From positions 25,899,001 to 25,963,000 of the forward strand of contig NC_084766.1 in the NCBI RefSeq assembly GCF_028858725.1: a stretch of 64,000 bases of DNA, given 5' to 3'. Numbering within the stretch: the stretch's first letter is position 1; each line of letters opens with the position of its first letter. Below the pieces are notes generated by a model, which saw nothing but the letters and a program-made list of their open reading frames with translations, searched no databases and had not been told where the DNA came from. Position numbers and translations under genes: made by a program. This document shows, piece by piece, positions 27,501-42,500 of this stretch. The stretch is from Colius striatus (taxonomy: Eukaryota > Chordata > Aves > Coliiformes > Coliidae).

Positions 27501-30500
27501 TACATCAAAGCAGTTAAGAGAGGTAAGAAGTTAAAATGGAGGTGGAAAATGACATGAATTAAAGCATGTTACATCTGTTTCGTTCGTGCAGCTCTATGAG
27601 GCTTTGGGTCAAGTTGGAGTCTTTGCAAGTTGCTGAAAACAGCAGTTTTGTGGCTGGTCTGCAACAAGTTTTTGGGTTTCAGGCAAGGGTTTCTTCTGGG
27701 TTTCTGACAGGCTATGTGGCTCTTCCAAGTCCATTCCTTCTGGCAGCACACTTTGCTTAAATTGAGAGGAGATGTAACCTCTTAAAGTAGAGGGAACTCT
27801 GAAGACGCTTTGGAAAATGGAAGGGAACCCCTGAGTGTTTCTGGTGGAGGTTTTATGCTATGATTTGTCTTTGTAGGATCTGACTTGAAAATAGGCCAGA
27901 ACTTGAACTGTGTTATCGTGGAAGTAAAGAGTGAGGGAAGAGTGGTCCATTTGTCGGTTGATCGGTCAGAGGTTGCTGCGTCCCTTGCAACAGAGCAACA
28001 GAAGTGGACACTTTCTAATTTATTACCAGGGCTGGTGGTGAAAGCTCGAGTGCAAAAGGTAAACTCTACTTTGGGGGTTTGGGGGTAGGTTTATTTGTTT
28101 TTTTGAGCCTTGCTGACAGGTGAAGCAGAGATGAAAATTTATGCCCTCAAAAATTTTGTGCTTGGACTCAGTTACTTTATAATAGCAAACTGTCATCTGC
28201 TAGATGCTTCCTCCAATTCATTCACCTAAGGTCTGATCTCTGCCTTGAGTGTAATGTTGTGAGTATAAAGGCTTCAGCCTGGACTTATTGCTGAAGCCTG
28301 AAGCAGAACAGGATCCATTTTATACTTCTCTGGCCTTTGGCTAAGATGAATATTGTACTGGTCAGCAGTAGTCTTCAGAGTGAACACAGTGTTTCAGAAG
28401 CTAAAGGGTTGTTTTAGCGCAACAGTGCAGGAAGCAGAATTGTTAAATGATTTTTCTGTCTCTTGTGTTGTGCTTGTTGATTTGCACCGATGTTTTTGTG
28501 AAGTGTCTGAATTGCTCTGTCTTTCTGAGCTGCATGAAAGCTGCATGCAAGTTTGGGTTTTTTGGCATTTTTTCCTTCTCCTTTCTAGGTGGCCCCACTC
28601 GGGATCAAAGTGAGCTTTCTGTCTTCCTTCACTGGCATTGTGGATTTCATGCACATGGACCCAGAGAAATCCATGAACTATGCTCCAGACCAAGTGGTAA
28701 GGGAGGTGAAGGATGGTTGGAGTTGGTGTGTTGCTAACATCATCTCTTACCTTCCCCAACATTTCAGTGGAATCATCTCTGAAATCTTGCTGATGACAAC
28801 TGTGTTTCCCATCTTTTATTTGAATTACTCTCGTGGCTGCTTTAGAGAGAGCAAAGCCATTGCTGGGGTAATGGCAGACTTATTTGGGAAGCACAAAAGA
28901 CTTGCAAGTGATAGATTTCTTGTGCAGTCATGTACCAGACTAGCCCATAAACAACAGAGTAAAAATCCCTCGTCCATGAAGCTATTAGAACAGAAGTGTT
29001 GTCTTAATAGCAATATCAGCAGGTGCTTGTACATGGACAAAGGGTTCAGGTCCTAAGCACGGTTTCTGAAAACAAGCAGTGTGCTTTTCTCCTCTTCTCT
29101 TTACAAACTTGTGTTTAATGAACACATTATGTTCTCCCAGGTGAAAGCTTGCATCCTGTCTGTCCAGCCCAGCTCCAAGGTGGTGCGGCTGACACTGCGA
29201 CAGGCCTTCCTCCGCCCTGGGGGGTCCCCAGACCAGCTTTCCCATGAACGGATGGGGGCTGTGGTGGAAGAGTCAACAGTGAAAGCTTTCTACAAGCAGT
29301 TTGGTGCTGTCTTTGAGCTTGATGATGGCACTCTGGCATTTGCACGGGTAAGTACCAGGGTGGTGAGCGAAGTCCTTTATAGCTATCTGCCTTCTGGGCA
29401 AGGAGGCTAGGAAGAAGACAATTTTTCTGCCTTGATGTTCTTTGTGAGATGAACACAACAAAAATAGGACAGTGTGGAAGATGTTTGCCAAATCATACTT
29501 CCCCTTGTTCAGGTTGGAATGTAGGAGGGTTGTTGTGGAAGAACTGGTGAAACCTGCTGCACAGAGAGAATATGTTAGAGGTGCAGTTTTGTCAGATGCT
29601 ACAACTTCAGCCTAAGGTCTTTATCAGTGCTTCCTTTTTCCAAGCACTAAATTTAAATTTGTTTTTTTCTAGTTGAAACATCTTTCAAAAACCAGAAAAT
29701 CCATTAAACCTGGAGCATTTAAGGCAGGATGCAAATATAAATGTCGGATCATTGACTACAGCCTGATGGATGAGATGTGTGTTGTATCACTGAAGTAGTA
29801 AGTTTCATAGCATCTTCCAGAAAATTGCTTGAAAGATAGAAAAGTTTGGTCAAGAGTGGAAAATACCACCTCAGTTTGCTGGACTGGAGCTTGCCATTTG
29901 GGTTTTTTGGCTTACATCTATGCTGTCTCATATCAGGTTGCCTGGACAACCTCCCCGTACTATAGGGAGTTGGGACACAATCAATATAGTTGGTGGACTG
30001 AGGCACATAGAGGCTAAATTGATTCTGCTAAAATCATGTCAGAAGACTGTGGCTAAAGAGGAAATTGAAACTTGAAATTCCAAGTCCCAGCCCTTCTTTG
30101 CTTCTCCGTCTTAGTGTTTCCATCTGTGTAGCTTTAAGCAGTGCAGATAATGGGTTCCTCTTTCATGGAGCCATGACTGGTGGCCATAACTGTGTGGCTG
30201 TCACATGGAATGGAGCCTGTGGTGAACCTCTGTGAGCTTTAGGTCCTGTTTTGGGAGTCAAATGGAGTAAAACGTAAAACTCTGGAGCTGTAGAGCATGG
30301 TGTGGGGTGTGTGAGATGATGGATGTTTTGGACAAGGCAAAGATCCTGTATTTCTTTCAAGTTGACTGATTGGTTTTCTCTTGCTCTGTCTCTTTTGTAG
30401 TCAGGTTATTGAAGCACGATTTCTTCAATACCAAGATATCCACACAGGAGATGTGGTGCAGGTGAGCTTCTGAAGGACTGACACAGTACAATGTGCCTTA

Positions 30501-33500
30501 GAATAGTGATGTAGCCAGTTTGCATTTGCTCTGCCTCATAAGTATATTCAATTTTTGATCAGACTAGTGAGATGAGAGGAGAAAAACCTCTTCTTGCAGG
30601 ACTTGATGAAATGTGATACTTTTCTTTCCCCATTTAGTGCAAGTTTTTCATTTGTGTTGCTACCAAAGCAATAAAATTTTAGCCACTAATGTATGGCCAT
30701 GAATATGTTTTTAGAAAGATAAGAGTGAAAGAAACTAAAACTTACCTTGTACTGAAAGTAAAAGTTCATGTATGGACCATCACAGTCAGCTGCTGAGCAG
30801 AAAGTTATTCACTTGTGATCATTCTTATGTCAGAGTTGTGACTGTATTTGCTGGAAATAGTTCTAGTTTGTCTGAGTCAATTGGGATTTTGCAGTAGTAG
30901 CCTATGCTTAAGGAAAAGAGGTTGTGAAATAACCATATACAATGTATAAAAGTTAATGCCCCAAATTGGTTGGGTGGAGTGTGGGTTGGACTAAGATTTC
31001 ATTTTTTGGAGGGTGGTTAGGTTTGGTGATTATAAGTGGTGTAACGTCTGTTTCTTAGCCTTGCATGGTCTGCATTTCATGCTGAATTTACTGATCTTTT
31101 TCCCTATTTTGGGTTCTAGGGCAAAGTGTTTTCACTGAAACCCATTGGGATGCAGGTGAAAGTGGCTGATGGGATTAAAGGGCTTGTGCCATCCATGCAT
31201 CTCTCTGATGTGATCCTGAGGCAGCCTGAGAAGAAGTACAACACGGGAGATGAAGTCAGGTGTCGAGTGAGTACTGCCAGGCAGGATTTTCAGCTGCTTT
31301 GTGCTCTCTTGTTCAGAGTATTCAGCACCTGGATTGATAAGGCAATGATAGACATGCTTTTTGAACTTTCTTGTATTCCATTCTTGTAGGTACTAGAATG
31401 CAATCCTGAAGGAAAGAAGCTGATCTTTACTCTAAAGAAAAGTCTTGTCCAATCAAAGCTTCCAGTCCTCTCCAATTACGAAGATGCAAAGCCAGGTCTG
31501 ATCACACATGGCTTTGTGGTGTGTGCGAGGGAGTTTGGCTGCATTGTGAAGTTCTACAATGATGTCAAAGGTCTGGTACCCAAGAATGAGCTGAGCTCAG
31601 AACCCATATCTTCTCCAGAGAAAGTCTTCCATGAAGGCCAGGTAATTGTTGTACCTATGTCGTGTCTTGTGTTTGATTGCAAAAGAGGAATCTGTAGTTG
31701 AGTTGACTCCAACGTGAGTTTTCCCCTGGAGGAACCAACTGCACCAAGAGACGTTCATGTCTTTTCACTTTAAGTAATAGTTGTGCTCCATTTAAACAGA
31801 TGAGGCTGTGAAAAGGGCAGGTCTTTGAGTATTTCACAGAACTGTCTTTTGTTTCTGGCTCTCTGTTCTGGTTTGCAAGAGACACCATGGTATGTGACAT
31901 AGGAACTACACTTGATTGAGTTACTGACATCTTTTGGGGTGCTAGGCTGCAGTTTCTTCTAAGGAAATTAAAACTCTTACCTTCAGAATTGGAAGCATGC
32001 AATTTGCTGCCTCTGCATTATTCTGATTTTCCTGTTTGTTTCAAATCTTGTACATCCTAAAGCAGATGCTCTTGGAACCATGCTGTTAACCAACTTCTTG
32101 TCATTATTGTGGGCAAACTTATAGAGATCTCAGCCGGTTTTGTTATTTTTTTTCTGATGCTTTTAGTCCTGCTATTTGTTGGCTGCCTAAGGAGAAGGGT
32201 AATTCTCTAATCAAGATTTCTGACTGCAGATCTGGAGATCTGAATTTTATTCTCAACTCTGATACAGACTTACCACATGCAGGTCATGTGATGATTACAT
32301 ACTTCCATTTTCCATATGTGTGATCAGGACAGTTGTCTCTGGTGAACCTGTTAAGTTGTAGTCACTGGGCTGCCATCCAAGCTGTAAGACAGAAGTGTAT
32401 CCTGTATGCATTTTCCTCATCTCATTTTGTAGGTGGTAGAACACTGAGAAGGAGAGTCAACTGAAATAAACCTCTGTTTTATGGCTTTTTTCTGCAGGTT
32501 GTTAAAGTAATGGTCTTGAAATGTGAACCTGAACAGGAAAGACTCTTATTATCCTTCAGGTTATCAAGTAACCCTACCTCAGAGGATAGAAAGCAATGTA
32601 CTCCAAAGAAGAAAGAGGAAGTGAAATATCAAATAGGAGAGGTATTGAGCTCAGTGACAACTCCCTTTTCTGCCTTTCCTCCTTGTTTTCCAAACAATCT
32701 ACTGTCACTTTGAACAATTTTGGTTCAAACAATTTTGGTTCAAGATAAGCTGCTAGTGGTCAGGAAGTAGCATTAAATACACATTTCTTATTGTGTGGTT
32801 GTCCTGGATCAAAACCAGGAACCTGTCAGGATAAAGGAGTCCCAAGACAATCCTTACGGAGGTACCAGTTAATGTCCTACTCCTAGTTGGAGTCTTCTCA
32901 CTTCTGGATGCTGCTGATGTCCTCACTCCAAAACCATCTGCTTTTGCTGTCTGGAAAAAGACAACTTTAGAAAACTATTTCAAAATGAACAGTTTCCAGC
33001 ACAGTACAGATATTGCTAATGTAGGAGCAGGACAGTTCTAGTCTTGCTTTAGTTATTCCCTTTGCCCTTCAAACAGAAAGTCACAATCAAGATAATGTTT
33101 CTAGCACTCGATTTCTCTGGGAATTGAGAATTATTTTTATTTTACTATCAGTGTTGTCATGCTTTTTATGTTCAGCCTTATTGATGTGAGCTTTTCTCAC
33201 AGAGCTGGGGGCCATGTCAGAGCCCTTGCAGCACAGCATTCGCTATGCATCGAACAGGATGACTTCAAAGACAATTGGAATTTTCTGTCACTGCCTTTGT
33301 TTTCTTTTCAGATGGTTGATGTGAAAATCTTGAAGAAGAAAGATAATGGGCTAGAAGTTTCTATCTTAGAAGATGAAGGCAATGTGATAGCCTTTATTCC
33401 TACAGGGCACCTCTCTGACTTTGTTGCTAACTGTAAGCTCCTGTGGCATTGTCTTCAAGAGGGAGATGTCCTGCCCAGAGTTATGTACCTAAGTGACAAG

Positions 33501-36500
33501 GGAGAGTGCGTCGTATCCTTTTCCACTTCAACCAGTCAAGCAAAGTGTGTGAGGGGCTAAGGAGATACCTGGCAGGAATCCAGGGTATCTGCAACAAAAA
33601 GAAGGTACATTAGTTAGTGTGCTGAAGTGGAAGTGCCTGTTAAGCTAGCAATGCTTCAAAGAGTCACTGTAACTTCCTTGTGTTGAAGTGAGGCTCAGCT
33701 GCTGCTACAATCCCATCAGAACCAGGACTTGGTTGTGAATTGGCTGATCTTCCCAACCAGCTTCTGGACTGTTAATGATATCACAACCTCAGCAGAAATG
33801 TTGCCATTTTTACACTAAAAATCAGGACCGGAATAATTGGAAGTTGATGTTTCTGTGACTGTGAAGCATGCATCTTTACTGCTGAGGATCAAAGCACAAA
33901 ACTGAGCATTAGTTGCTAAATTTTAGTGTAGAGATCAAGACAGAAATTGGACTTGCAGGATTTTGAGCTCCTGTACCGTATCACCTGCCAAAAGTGCTCT
34001 AGGCCAATGGTTAGCAGCACCAAGGGATTTGCTTGGCATCAGACTTCTTTCATCTTTTCTCATTTTTCCTAACTGGTTGTTCAGATCTTGAGCAGGAAGT
34101 CTGCATTGATTTCTGCTGTACAGGAAGAGCAAGTTGTGAGAAGTTTCTCTGAAATCCAAACTGGGATGCTGTTGACTGGTTACGTGAGGAATGTGATGCC
34201 CTTTGGAGTATTTGTGGAGTTCCCTTTTGGTGTGACAGGACTGGCACCCAAAGTGGTAAGTAATGCATTCACTTGGGTAAACGGCATGTATATAATCAGG
34301 GAAGCTTGAAACATGGCTTTTTGCAAAGGAGGAATAACAAGGAAGGAACAGAAGGGCTGTAGATCCTTCATTGGCACAGCTTTCTGCAGTAAGGTAAAAG
34401 CTGCTTTAAGTTTGTGTTTTAATTCACTTCCAAACTGAAACAAGAGACTTTATTCAAAGTGAGCTTATGCTTCTACAAGGATCTCATCTGACTTTGGTCG
34501 TCAATTTTAAATGATGGCTTTTGATTAGTCTTTGTTAATTTCTCTTATGCCTTTTCATGAACTCTGAACTCAAACCCTCCTTCTGCACAGTGCTGCAGGT
34601 CGCTGATAGCAGCTTTGCTCAGTAACCCTTTGCCCCTTTTTTCCCTTTGCACAGAGCATGAGTGACAAGTTTGTGACGGACACCAAGGACCACTTTGTGG
34701 TAGGACAGACTGTGATTGCCAAGGTGATGAGCATTGATGAGGAGAAGCAGCGTGTGCTCCTCAATCTGAAGGTATCAGAATGCAGCTCGGGTGATTCGGC
34801 TGCAGAGAGCTTTGCCCTGCTGAATCAATATTTCAAGGAGATAAAAGAAATCAGGAACCTGTTGAAGAGAAGAGGTAAAAGATCATACATGTTCTGCTAA
34901 AGGGGATGATATCACAAAAAAGGGGGTCCAGAGGACCAAAAAGGGAAAATAATCCTCTTTTAAGGGAAAGAAAAGTTAGTTCAAACAAACTAACCGTCAT
35001 TCAGCTAGTTCTTGATCCACCTCACCGTCCACTCATCCAACCCACACTGCCTGAGCTTTCCTATGAGGATTTATGGAAGACAGTGGCATATTGACTTTAT
35101 TTCTACAGAGTGAGGAGCCTAAGCTTTGTTTTCTCTTATGAAGTGGATATAAGTGCTTGTTCATGTACTCTTGAGCAAATGTGAAGGCTGTCCTTGTTTT
35201 ACAAAGAAACAACATAGGTAAAACTGATTTCTTGCTTTTCTTCACGTTATTTAGGGGAGCCCAGCATGGCTCGAAGCCTCTGTGAGTTGGTGCCTGGGAA
35301 GGAGCTGCAGCTGGTTGTGCAGGATGTGAAGGAGGATGGCTCAGCACTGTTCAGTGGCAGCTGTGTCACAGGCTTGACTGTGACAGCCACTCGCTACCAT
35401 TTGGGAGGTGAGGGTCTTGTCTTTGCTTACTTTGGTTTTCACTCTTGTGCCCTGAGACTGTCCTGAAAGCAATTCTACTGGTGAGGAGCTAACATGGGAA
35501 GAGTCTGATCAGTGTAGGAATGGACTTGAAGAGTAGTTTAGTTTCTTAGCGAGTTGCTAACCAAGTTCCTTGATTTGGCACTTACTTGTGCCTCTGTTAC
35601 CCTACCTGTAGACCAGACTTAATCTTGCCTCATTTCTTGCGCATCTTGCACGGTCTTGTTTATGCTCCAAGATCCTCAGTTGCAGCATATTGTATATAGA
35701 CAAAGTATTAATGCTAGTTTCAGCTTTCTTGGTTTTTTTTTTTTTAACTTTTTACTTCAGGAATATGTTCCTTGGGGTAACCTCAATCTGAAACTGCTGT
35801 TGATTTTTCTTTTCTATAATGTGATTTCAAAACTGCAGTTTCACTACTTTGCCATTCAAAAATTAAAGCAGAAAAGTGCCATATTATGCAGAATCAAACA
35901 AGTATATAAGATAATGAGTAAACCAATGAAACCAATATAAACTGCTAACTTCAGCAGGAGTATTATCCCAGCACTTCAGTGTTCGAGAGTTTCTTTGTTT
36001 CCTCAGCAACAGATAGACTGGTGATGGTCTTCTGCAAATGTTAGCACAATGTTTTTCAAAACCACTGTCACCTTGAAATTGTGTTTAATCAACCTTGTCT
36101 CCATTGTTTAAGATTACATCTTTGCAAAATCAATTTAGTTCTTCCGTGAAAACGTGAGACTTTTTGATTTGGGAAAAAGAGTCTGCTTTTTTCCTACCTT
36201 CTCACCACTAATGTTGGAAGAATCTGTTCTTTTATCACTATGGCCTTCAGGAATTAAACTGAACCCCATGTGATCCTTTCTATCTGTCGTGTGCCACTAG
36301 CTCAGTTGCTCAAAGTTCTTCATTGTCATCAGGATATAATCTTATTCTCATTTGTAGACAAAAATATTGTTCCTGGTGAGAAAACCAAGGCACTGGTTCT
36401 TCATGTGGATGTCCTTACGTCCAAGGTGTATGTTTCTCTTCGGGGAGAACTGTTTAAACAGAGACCCAAGCAAGTATGTGTTCAGTTTGGGATTTGTGTG

Positions 36501-39500
36501 TTTCTGTTTGTCTGGCAAACTGTAGGGGATTCATGAATTGGAGGGGGGAACAGGGGCTGATTCCTTTTATAGAACTGTGGGATGTAGAGTGTAGGGGATC
36601 AGAGTCACAGCAGGAGAAGTTACTGTCTTCATTTCTCTGTAGTGGCTCACAGAGTACTCCCAGCACTCTGCCATCGTGCAGCACATCTCAGAAGAGTTTG
36701 CCACGGTGTCTCTGTTGGAAACAGGCCAGCTGGCAGCTGTGCCCATAGCATCTCACTTCAACGACACCTTCCGCTTCGACTCAGAAAAGCTGAAGGTGGG
36801 ACAAACAATCTCTGTGACCTTAAAAGTCGTGAAGGCGAGTGACCATGGAGTCTTCTTAGCAGTACAAGGCTCAGCAAAGAGGAAGGTTTTTGTAAGGGTC
36901 AGGAAGGAGTCTGAGACAGCAGCAGAAGAGATGACTGCTGTGAAACACTCGCTGTCCCTGGGGGATGTCGTTACTGGGACCGTTAAATCTGTCAAACCAA
37001 CCCACGTCACGGTTGCTGTTGATGACAAGCTGACGGGTTCAATCCATGCATCCCGGATTCTGGATCAAGTACCCATAGGCTCCTTCCCAACATATACTCT
37101 GAAAGCTGGACAGAAGGTGACTGCTCGAGTCATTGGAGGCAGAGATGTGAATACTCACAGGTGGGAAAATGGGCATGTAATATTACTTCTTGAGGAATGG
37201 AAGGGCTGAAACAGTTACTCAATTCAGATGATCTAGGCCATTGCCTCTGTCAATAGATGCTGTTACAGTTACCTTTGCTGGACTAGTTGTGGCCTGAAAG
37301 GAAATCTACTATTACATTCTATCCCATATCCAGATTTCAGTGAATTAAGTCCCTACCTGTTTCACTGTATTTATCTTGAGTATAGGTTGCAAGGAAAAAA
37401 AACAGATGTCTAAACTCTTAAGGTCCAATGTAAGCCTTAAATACAAGTAGGATTTGGCCTGAGGGGCTAAATCTGATGGAGTATTTTGGGTACCTAAATT
37501 GCCACTGAAATAGTACTAGAAGAACTGAAACTGGAAGGCTTTGGTAGTTTTAAACAGCTTAAACTTGCTTTTTTTGCCAGTTAAGAGGGGTTACAGGTTG
37601 GTAACTGCGGCCTGAGGAGATCACGAGAAACTTTGAAATTTTCCTGTTCTTTAGGTACCTGCCCATCACTCATCCACACTTCACACAGACCATTCCAGAG
37701 CTCAGTATTCGACCAAGGTGAGTATTGGCCTCTGTGCTGTCTGCAGATGCTTTACAGACCTTGTATTCTTGTGGACTGCCTCCAATGTTCCTCTCATTTG
37801 TGAAGGAGATGGCTATGAGCAAGGACCTCCATGTGTATGCTGAGTGTCAAGGCCTCTTCTCTCTTTCACACTTAAATCTCACAGTACTCTTCTAGCACAT
37901 AATTTCCTTTGAATATCTTTTTGGCTTCAGCTTCTGCCAGTCTGGACTCTGGCATGTCCATTCATATCAGAAAGTTTTCCTCTTGAGCCCAAAGCCCTGG
38001 GGAGGGGATGGGGATGAATGTCTGTCCCAAAGGCATTTTCACGTTAGTACTGCCTCAGCATAATTTCTTGGGTTTCTGACTCCTGTTCTCATCATTTGCA
38101 CCAAAACTGTCTTACTGATGTCCTCTTTCTTTGCATGCAAACAGTGAAATAAAAGGGAAAGTCACAGCAATGCTGAACCTTAAAGAAGACAGTACTCTCA
38201 AGAAGCTTGGACTCTACAGTGTTGGACAGACAGTCACCTGTTTTGTCAAAAAGGTGAGTTCAGAGTCTTTCTGAGCAATGTGCTGGGGGAGGCAGCAAGT
38301 GGGGTGACCTCAGGGGCCTTAGTTCAGAACAAAACACTGATGCTACTGTAGTCTTCATCAGCTGTGAGAGTGGCCCACGCAAAGTGCAGTGTCTTATGGT
38401 GCGAGTAGGAGGAAGTCAGATTTTCTACACTTGATGGAGTTGAGCTGGCTCATCCTCTTCATTGTGTCTGTTTGTTGCCAGCAGATGTTTCTCATGATTT
38501 TGCACTCTAGCAAAAGGGCCTTTGACAAATTGGGTATGCCACCAGCACAAAGTAGACTCAGTGCTGACCCTCTGTGTGTGCTTACCTGTGAACCACAGCA
38601 GCATTGTGCTTGTTTAGAGTAGAAGCCAAATCTCCTTTTATGCTTGGTACAAGAGCCAAGGCTGAAGTAGTTCTTTCCTGCCTTAAAAATTAGCAAATCT
38701 ACCAGGGAGGGTTGGTTTGTTTGGTTTGTTTTCTTTTTGTTTTGCTGAGGTATCATGCTGGTTTTGCTCATTAATTGATGTCTTCTCAGTATAACATCCT
38801 CAAAAATTGGCTGGAGGTAGAAGTTGGCCCTGACATCCGAGGAAGAGTTCCTCTGCTACTGCTATCTCTGAACACTAAGGTAAGAAACTGTCACAGATAA
38901 GCTGCACAAAGGTGTTTTTTTTTTCCATGCACATGACTGCAAATAATGACTGCAGGCACTTCTGACATCCATGTGAACTCATAATCCAGTACTCTCACTG
39001 ACTATATGCCTGTAGCTAGTTTTACTCAGGGTAGCAAAGCCACTGAAGCAGTGCTGAGCTATCAGCCAAGTGTACACATCAAAGATGTATATAAAGTGTG
39101 ACGTTTCATAGGAGAAACAGCAGTCAGAGTTGTACAAAGCTCATTTTCTGGTAACAAATGGAAATCTGTCTTTTCTTTCAGATCTTAAAACATCCAGAAA
39201 AGAGCTTCAAAAATGGCCAGGCAATATCAGCTACAGTGACTGGAACAGATGTCACTGAAACAAACCTCTGCTTGTCACTCACAGGTATAGTGAAGTCTTA
39301 ACAGCAGGACCTCACTGCATGTGATGCTTTGCTCAGAGGTGGGCCTGCATTGAACCCTCAGGTGAAGATGTTCCCTTCCAGAGCCAAGCTGTAGGGCAGA
39401 ATTAACCCCTGCAACCCTGACCCAGGTGTAGCAGCATGCAAGGCAAGAGAGATCAGACCTTTAGGCAAAGGAATTGCTTTCCTACTGTCTCAGACTGAAG

Positions 39501-42500
39501 CCCTCCTTTGAGCCCTTACAAACGTATGCCCTTCTGATTCCCTTCCTTGAACTGTGCAACTAGGGGACCTTGGCTGCAAAGGCAGACATTGCATTGAATC
39601 TTACCAAGAGCTACTGGGTTTGATATGTGACGAGGCAACCAAAATCAGCCTCACTGACTCATTACCACTGTTTCTTTGGTCGCATGTTTCTGGAGTGTTA
39701 TGAAGTCCTCTTCCTCCTCGTTTTTTCCAGGAATTCAGTCCCTAGAGCAGGGCACTGTCACTGTGGGCATGGTAAAAAAGGTGACTCCACATGTTGGTTT
39801 GGCTGTTGCGCTGCCAGGTGGGAAGACTGGCAAAGTCAGCATCTTTCACCTGAATGATACTTATGTGGAGAATCCTCTGAATGACTTCAAAGTTGGCAAG
39901 ATTATCAGGTCCGTAGTTCTCTTTCTTGTTCCCTCAAACTGTAAGGCTCTAGAAATATCCCCCTCTGGTGGCAGGCTTTTTGTTGCCATAAGATGATGCC
40001 AGCCCTGTAACGTTCACTCTGTAGATAAGAAGTAATGCTGATTTAGTACCTTGTATGTGTTTGGGTGGAAGTCTTGTATTTTCCAAGTGTGAAGAAGCCC
40101 TTTTTAGCTGCCTCCTTGACTGTGTTTTGGGAGTAGCTGCTCCCATAGCTAAGGTGCTGGTGAGACTGAGGGAAGCCAGTTAATCCATCTCTGCTCTGGT
40201 TCTGTGGGCTGTTTGGCAAGTTCTTACATTTGTAATGCACAAGCAGTGGCATTTCTCTCCTTCACAGACTTGTTGGAAAAGGTGGACAGTGCAACAGACA
40301 AGTGATTCAGCTGTAAAAATCTTTTTTGTACTAGCAATAGAGACTGGGTAAAGCAAATAAATGTTTAAAAAACCCCTTTAGCTGATTTCATGAAGTGTTT
40401 TGTCTTGCTGGTTTGTGTTAGCAAATGCTCCAAGGTGCAGAGTGGTTTGTTTCCTCTGAAGCTTCGTTTTGCTTTGTCTGTTTTTCTAGTTGTGTCATTT
40501 TTAACAGGTAAAAAAGCTTTTTGTTTTCTCCCCTTGCTCTGCCATGCAGGTGTTACATCCTTTCCAATGAGAATGGCAAAATCCATTTATCTCTCCGACA
40601 GTCCCGGTAGGTGTTGATCTCCTGCTAGTGAGGAAAAGGATAGTGAAATAGAGTAACTATTGGTTTGGACAGATCAGTGTGAAGTGTTAAAAGGACAAGG
40701 ACTGAATTTTTTTTAAATGAGTGAGCCTTGTTCCTGCTTCAGAAAGATTGTGCTGTGTGTTGGCAAACATGGAGGTGTCTGACACTTAATGTAGAGCTCT
40801 TCACGTGGGTTCAGATTTAATTTCTATTTATTGTAGTTTCTAGACCTGACTTAACTTTTTTTGTTTATTTGGGAGGAATGGAGAAGTTCTACCATGGAAT
40901 TTGAAATACAAATGTGTTACTTTTCAATGTTCAGCTGCATTTTAACCACTTTGATTAAACAGCAGGCTTAGTCCCCAATGTCTGTTAAAACTGAGCCTTG
41001 TGCTTTGTCTTCTCTATGGAACAAAAGTCCATATGGAATGAAGTATCTTAGAAATGAAAAAAAAAAACAAGCCAGTGCTGTGCAGAATTTTAGACAGCAT
41101 TTTACTTTCCTCATTTGCTTAGTGTCAGAGGAAGCCAGGCTGATCTGTTTTGTTTGGCTTTGTTTACAGCAGCATGTCTATTCCTTAATGCTATGTATAG
41201 TTTGGCAAAGGTGCAGAAAATCCATTAGTACATTTGAATCACCTAAAGGAGTCTTTTTCTTTTCCAGAGCAGAATGTGGATTATTCACAAGAGTGCTTTA
41301 ACTTCTAACCTCTCTTTCTTTTAGGCTAAATCCAAAGAGCAGTAGCAAAGTGGAGGATGCTGAAATAACATGTGTTAAGGATGTTAAAAAGGGTCAGCTT
41401 GTAAGAGGCTATGTCAAATCAATCTCTCCATCAGGTGTATTCTTTGGGTGAGTGGCATAAGAAAATGATTATGGGAAATGAGGAGCCTTGGAGAACTTAT
41501 TTTCAATGTACAATTCTGGAATCTTGTTTGGGAGGATTTCTGCCGTAATGGCACAATGTAGAATTAGTTTCTTCCTGGGAATCAAGACGTCATTACTACT
41601 TTCTTGAGTCTGTGAGATTTAAGTAGGGAAGGTGTGTGCGTTGCTGTATAGAACTGGTGGTGCCAGATGTAGTTGCTGCACTTTTTTCTTTGTCTTTTCT
41701 CCCACTGTGGAACACTTATTTTTGGTTCTCCTTCTCTTCTCAGCTTGTCCACTTCTCTTACGGGCCGAATCCTGTTCCAGAATGTTTCCCCTTACTTTGT
41801 ACAGAAACATTCCTTGTATGAAAAGTACCTGCCTGAAGGAAAGCTGCTCACTGCCAAAGTGCTTGGGTAGGTCCAACGTTCTTTAACAGGGGCCAAGTAT
41901 TAGTAGAACAGAGATGGTAGAGGAGGAGAGGATGGAAAGAAGAAGGATAAAAACCAGAAAGCTTTGAAAGAAGTTTATAGCCTCACATTTACTATAAATG
42001 CCCTGATTATTTTTTTTCCTCCTCTCATGCTACTCCTGGCAATGCACCACAGTGTAAATGGAAAAGAAAAACACATTGAGCTCTCTCTCCTGCCTGAGGA
42101 CACTGGGAAGCCAAGTGTCTTGCCTGAGTCCCTAGGCCTGCCACGGTATGGTGCAGAGGAAGAGAAGAGAGAAGCAGATGACAGGGAAAAGAGAGAAGAG
42201 CTTAAGCTGAAGACAAAACGGAGAAGAGGAAACTCTGAAAGTGAGCAGGTATGGATGCTAATGCTCAGGACATTGCAAAAGACTTGGTCCAAATACTGAA
42301 GGGACTGGGAGGATCCGCTAGGATCAGACTGAGGAGTTATACACACCAGGGAAAAAGTACCAAATACTAATACTTTAGCAAATATCAGAAACTATTTGAG
42401 TAGGAGTTAGCTGGGTTAGCAGCCTGGTTTTATTGTCTGTGTTGGCCCATGCTGTAGGTCATATAAATGAGCATAGGTTTATTCTCTGTTGTCTCTGTTA

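Noticed and set aside
28270-28308. Nine-base-pair inverted repeat (GGCTTCAGC / GCTGAAGCC) in a PDCD11 intron, considered as part of an H/ACA snoRNA
   Set aside because: There is only one short hairpin, with no second stem, H box or correctly placed ACA tail.
30316-30370. ATGATGG and CTGA words in a PDCD11 intron, considered as C and D boxes of a snoRNA
   Set aside because: The C box is imperfect, no terminal stem flanks the pair, and no rRNA-complementary stretch was recognised.
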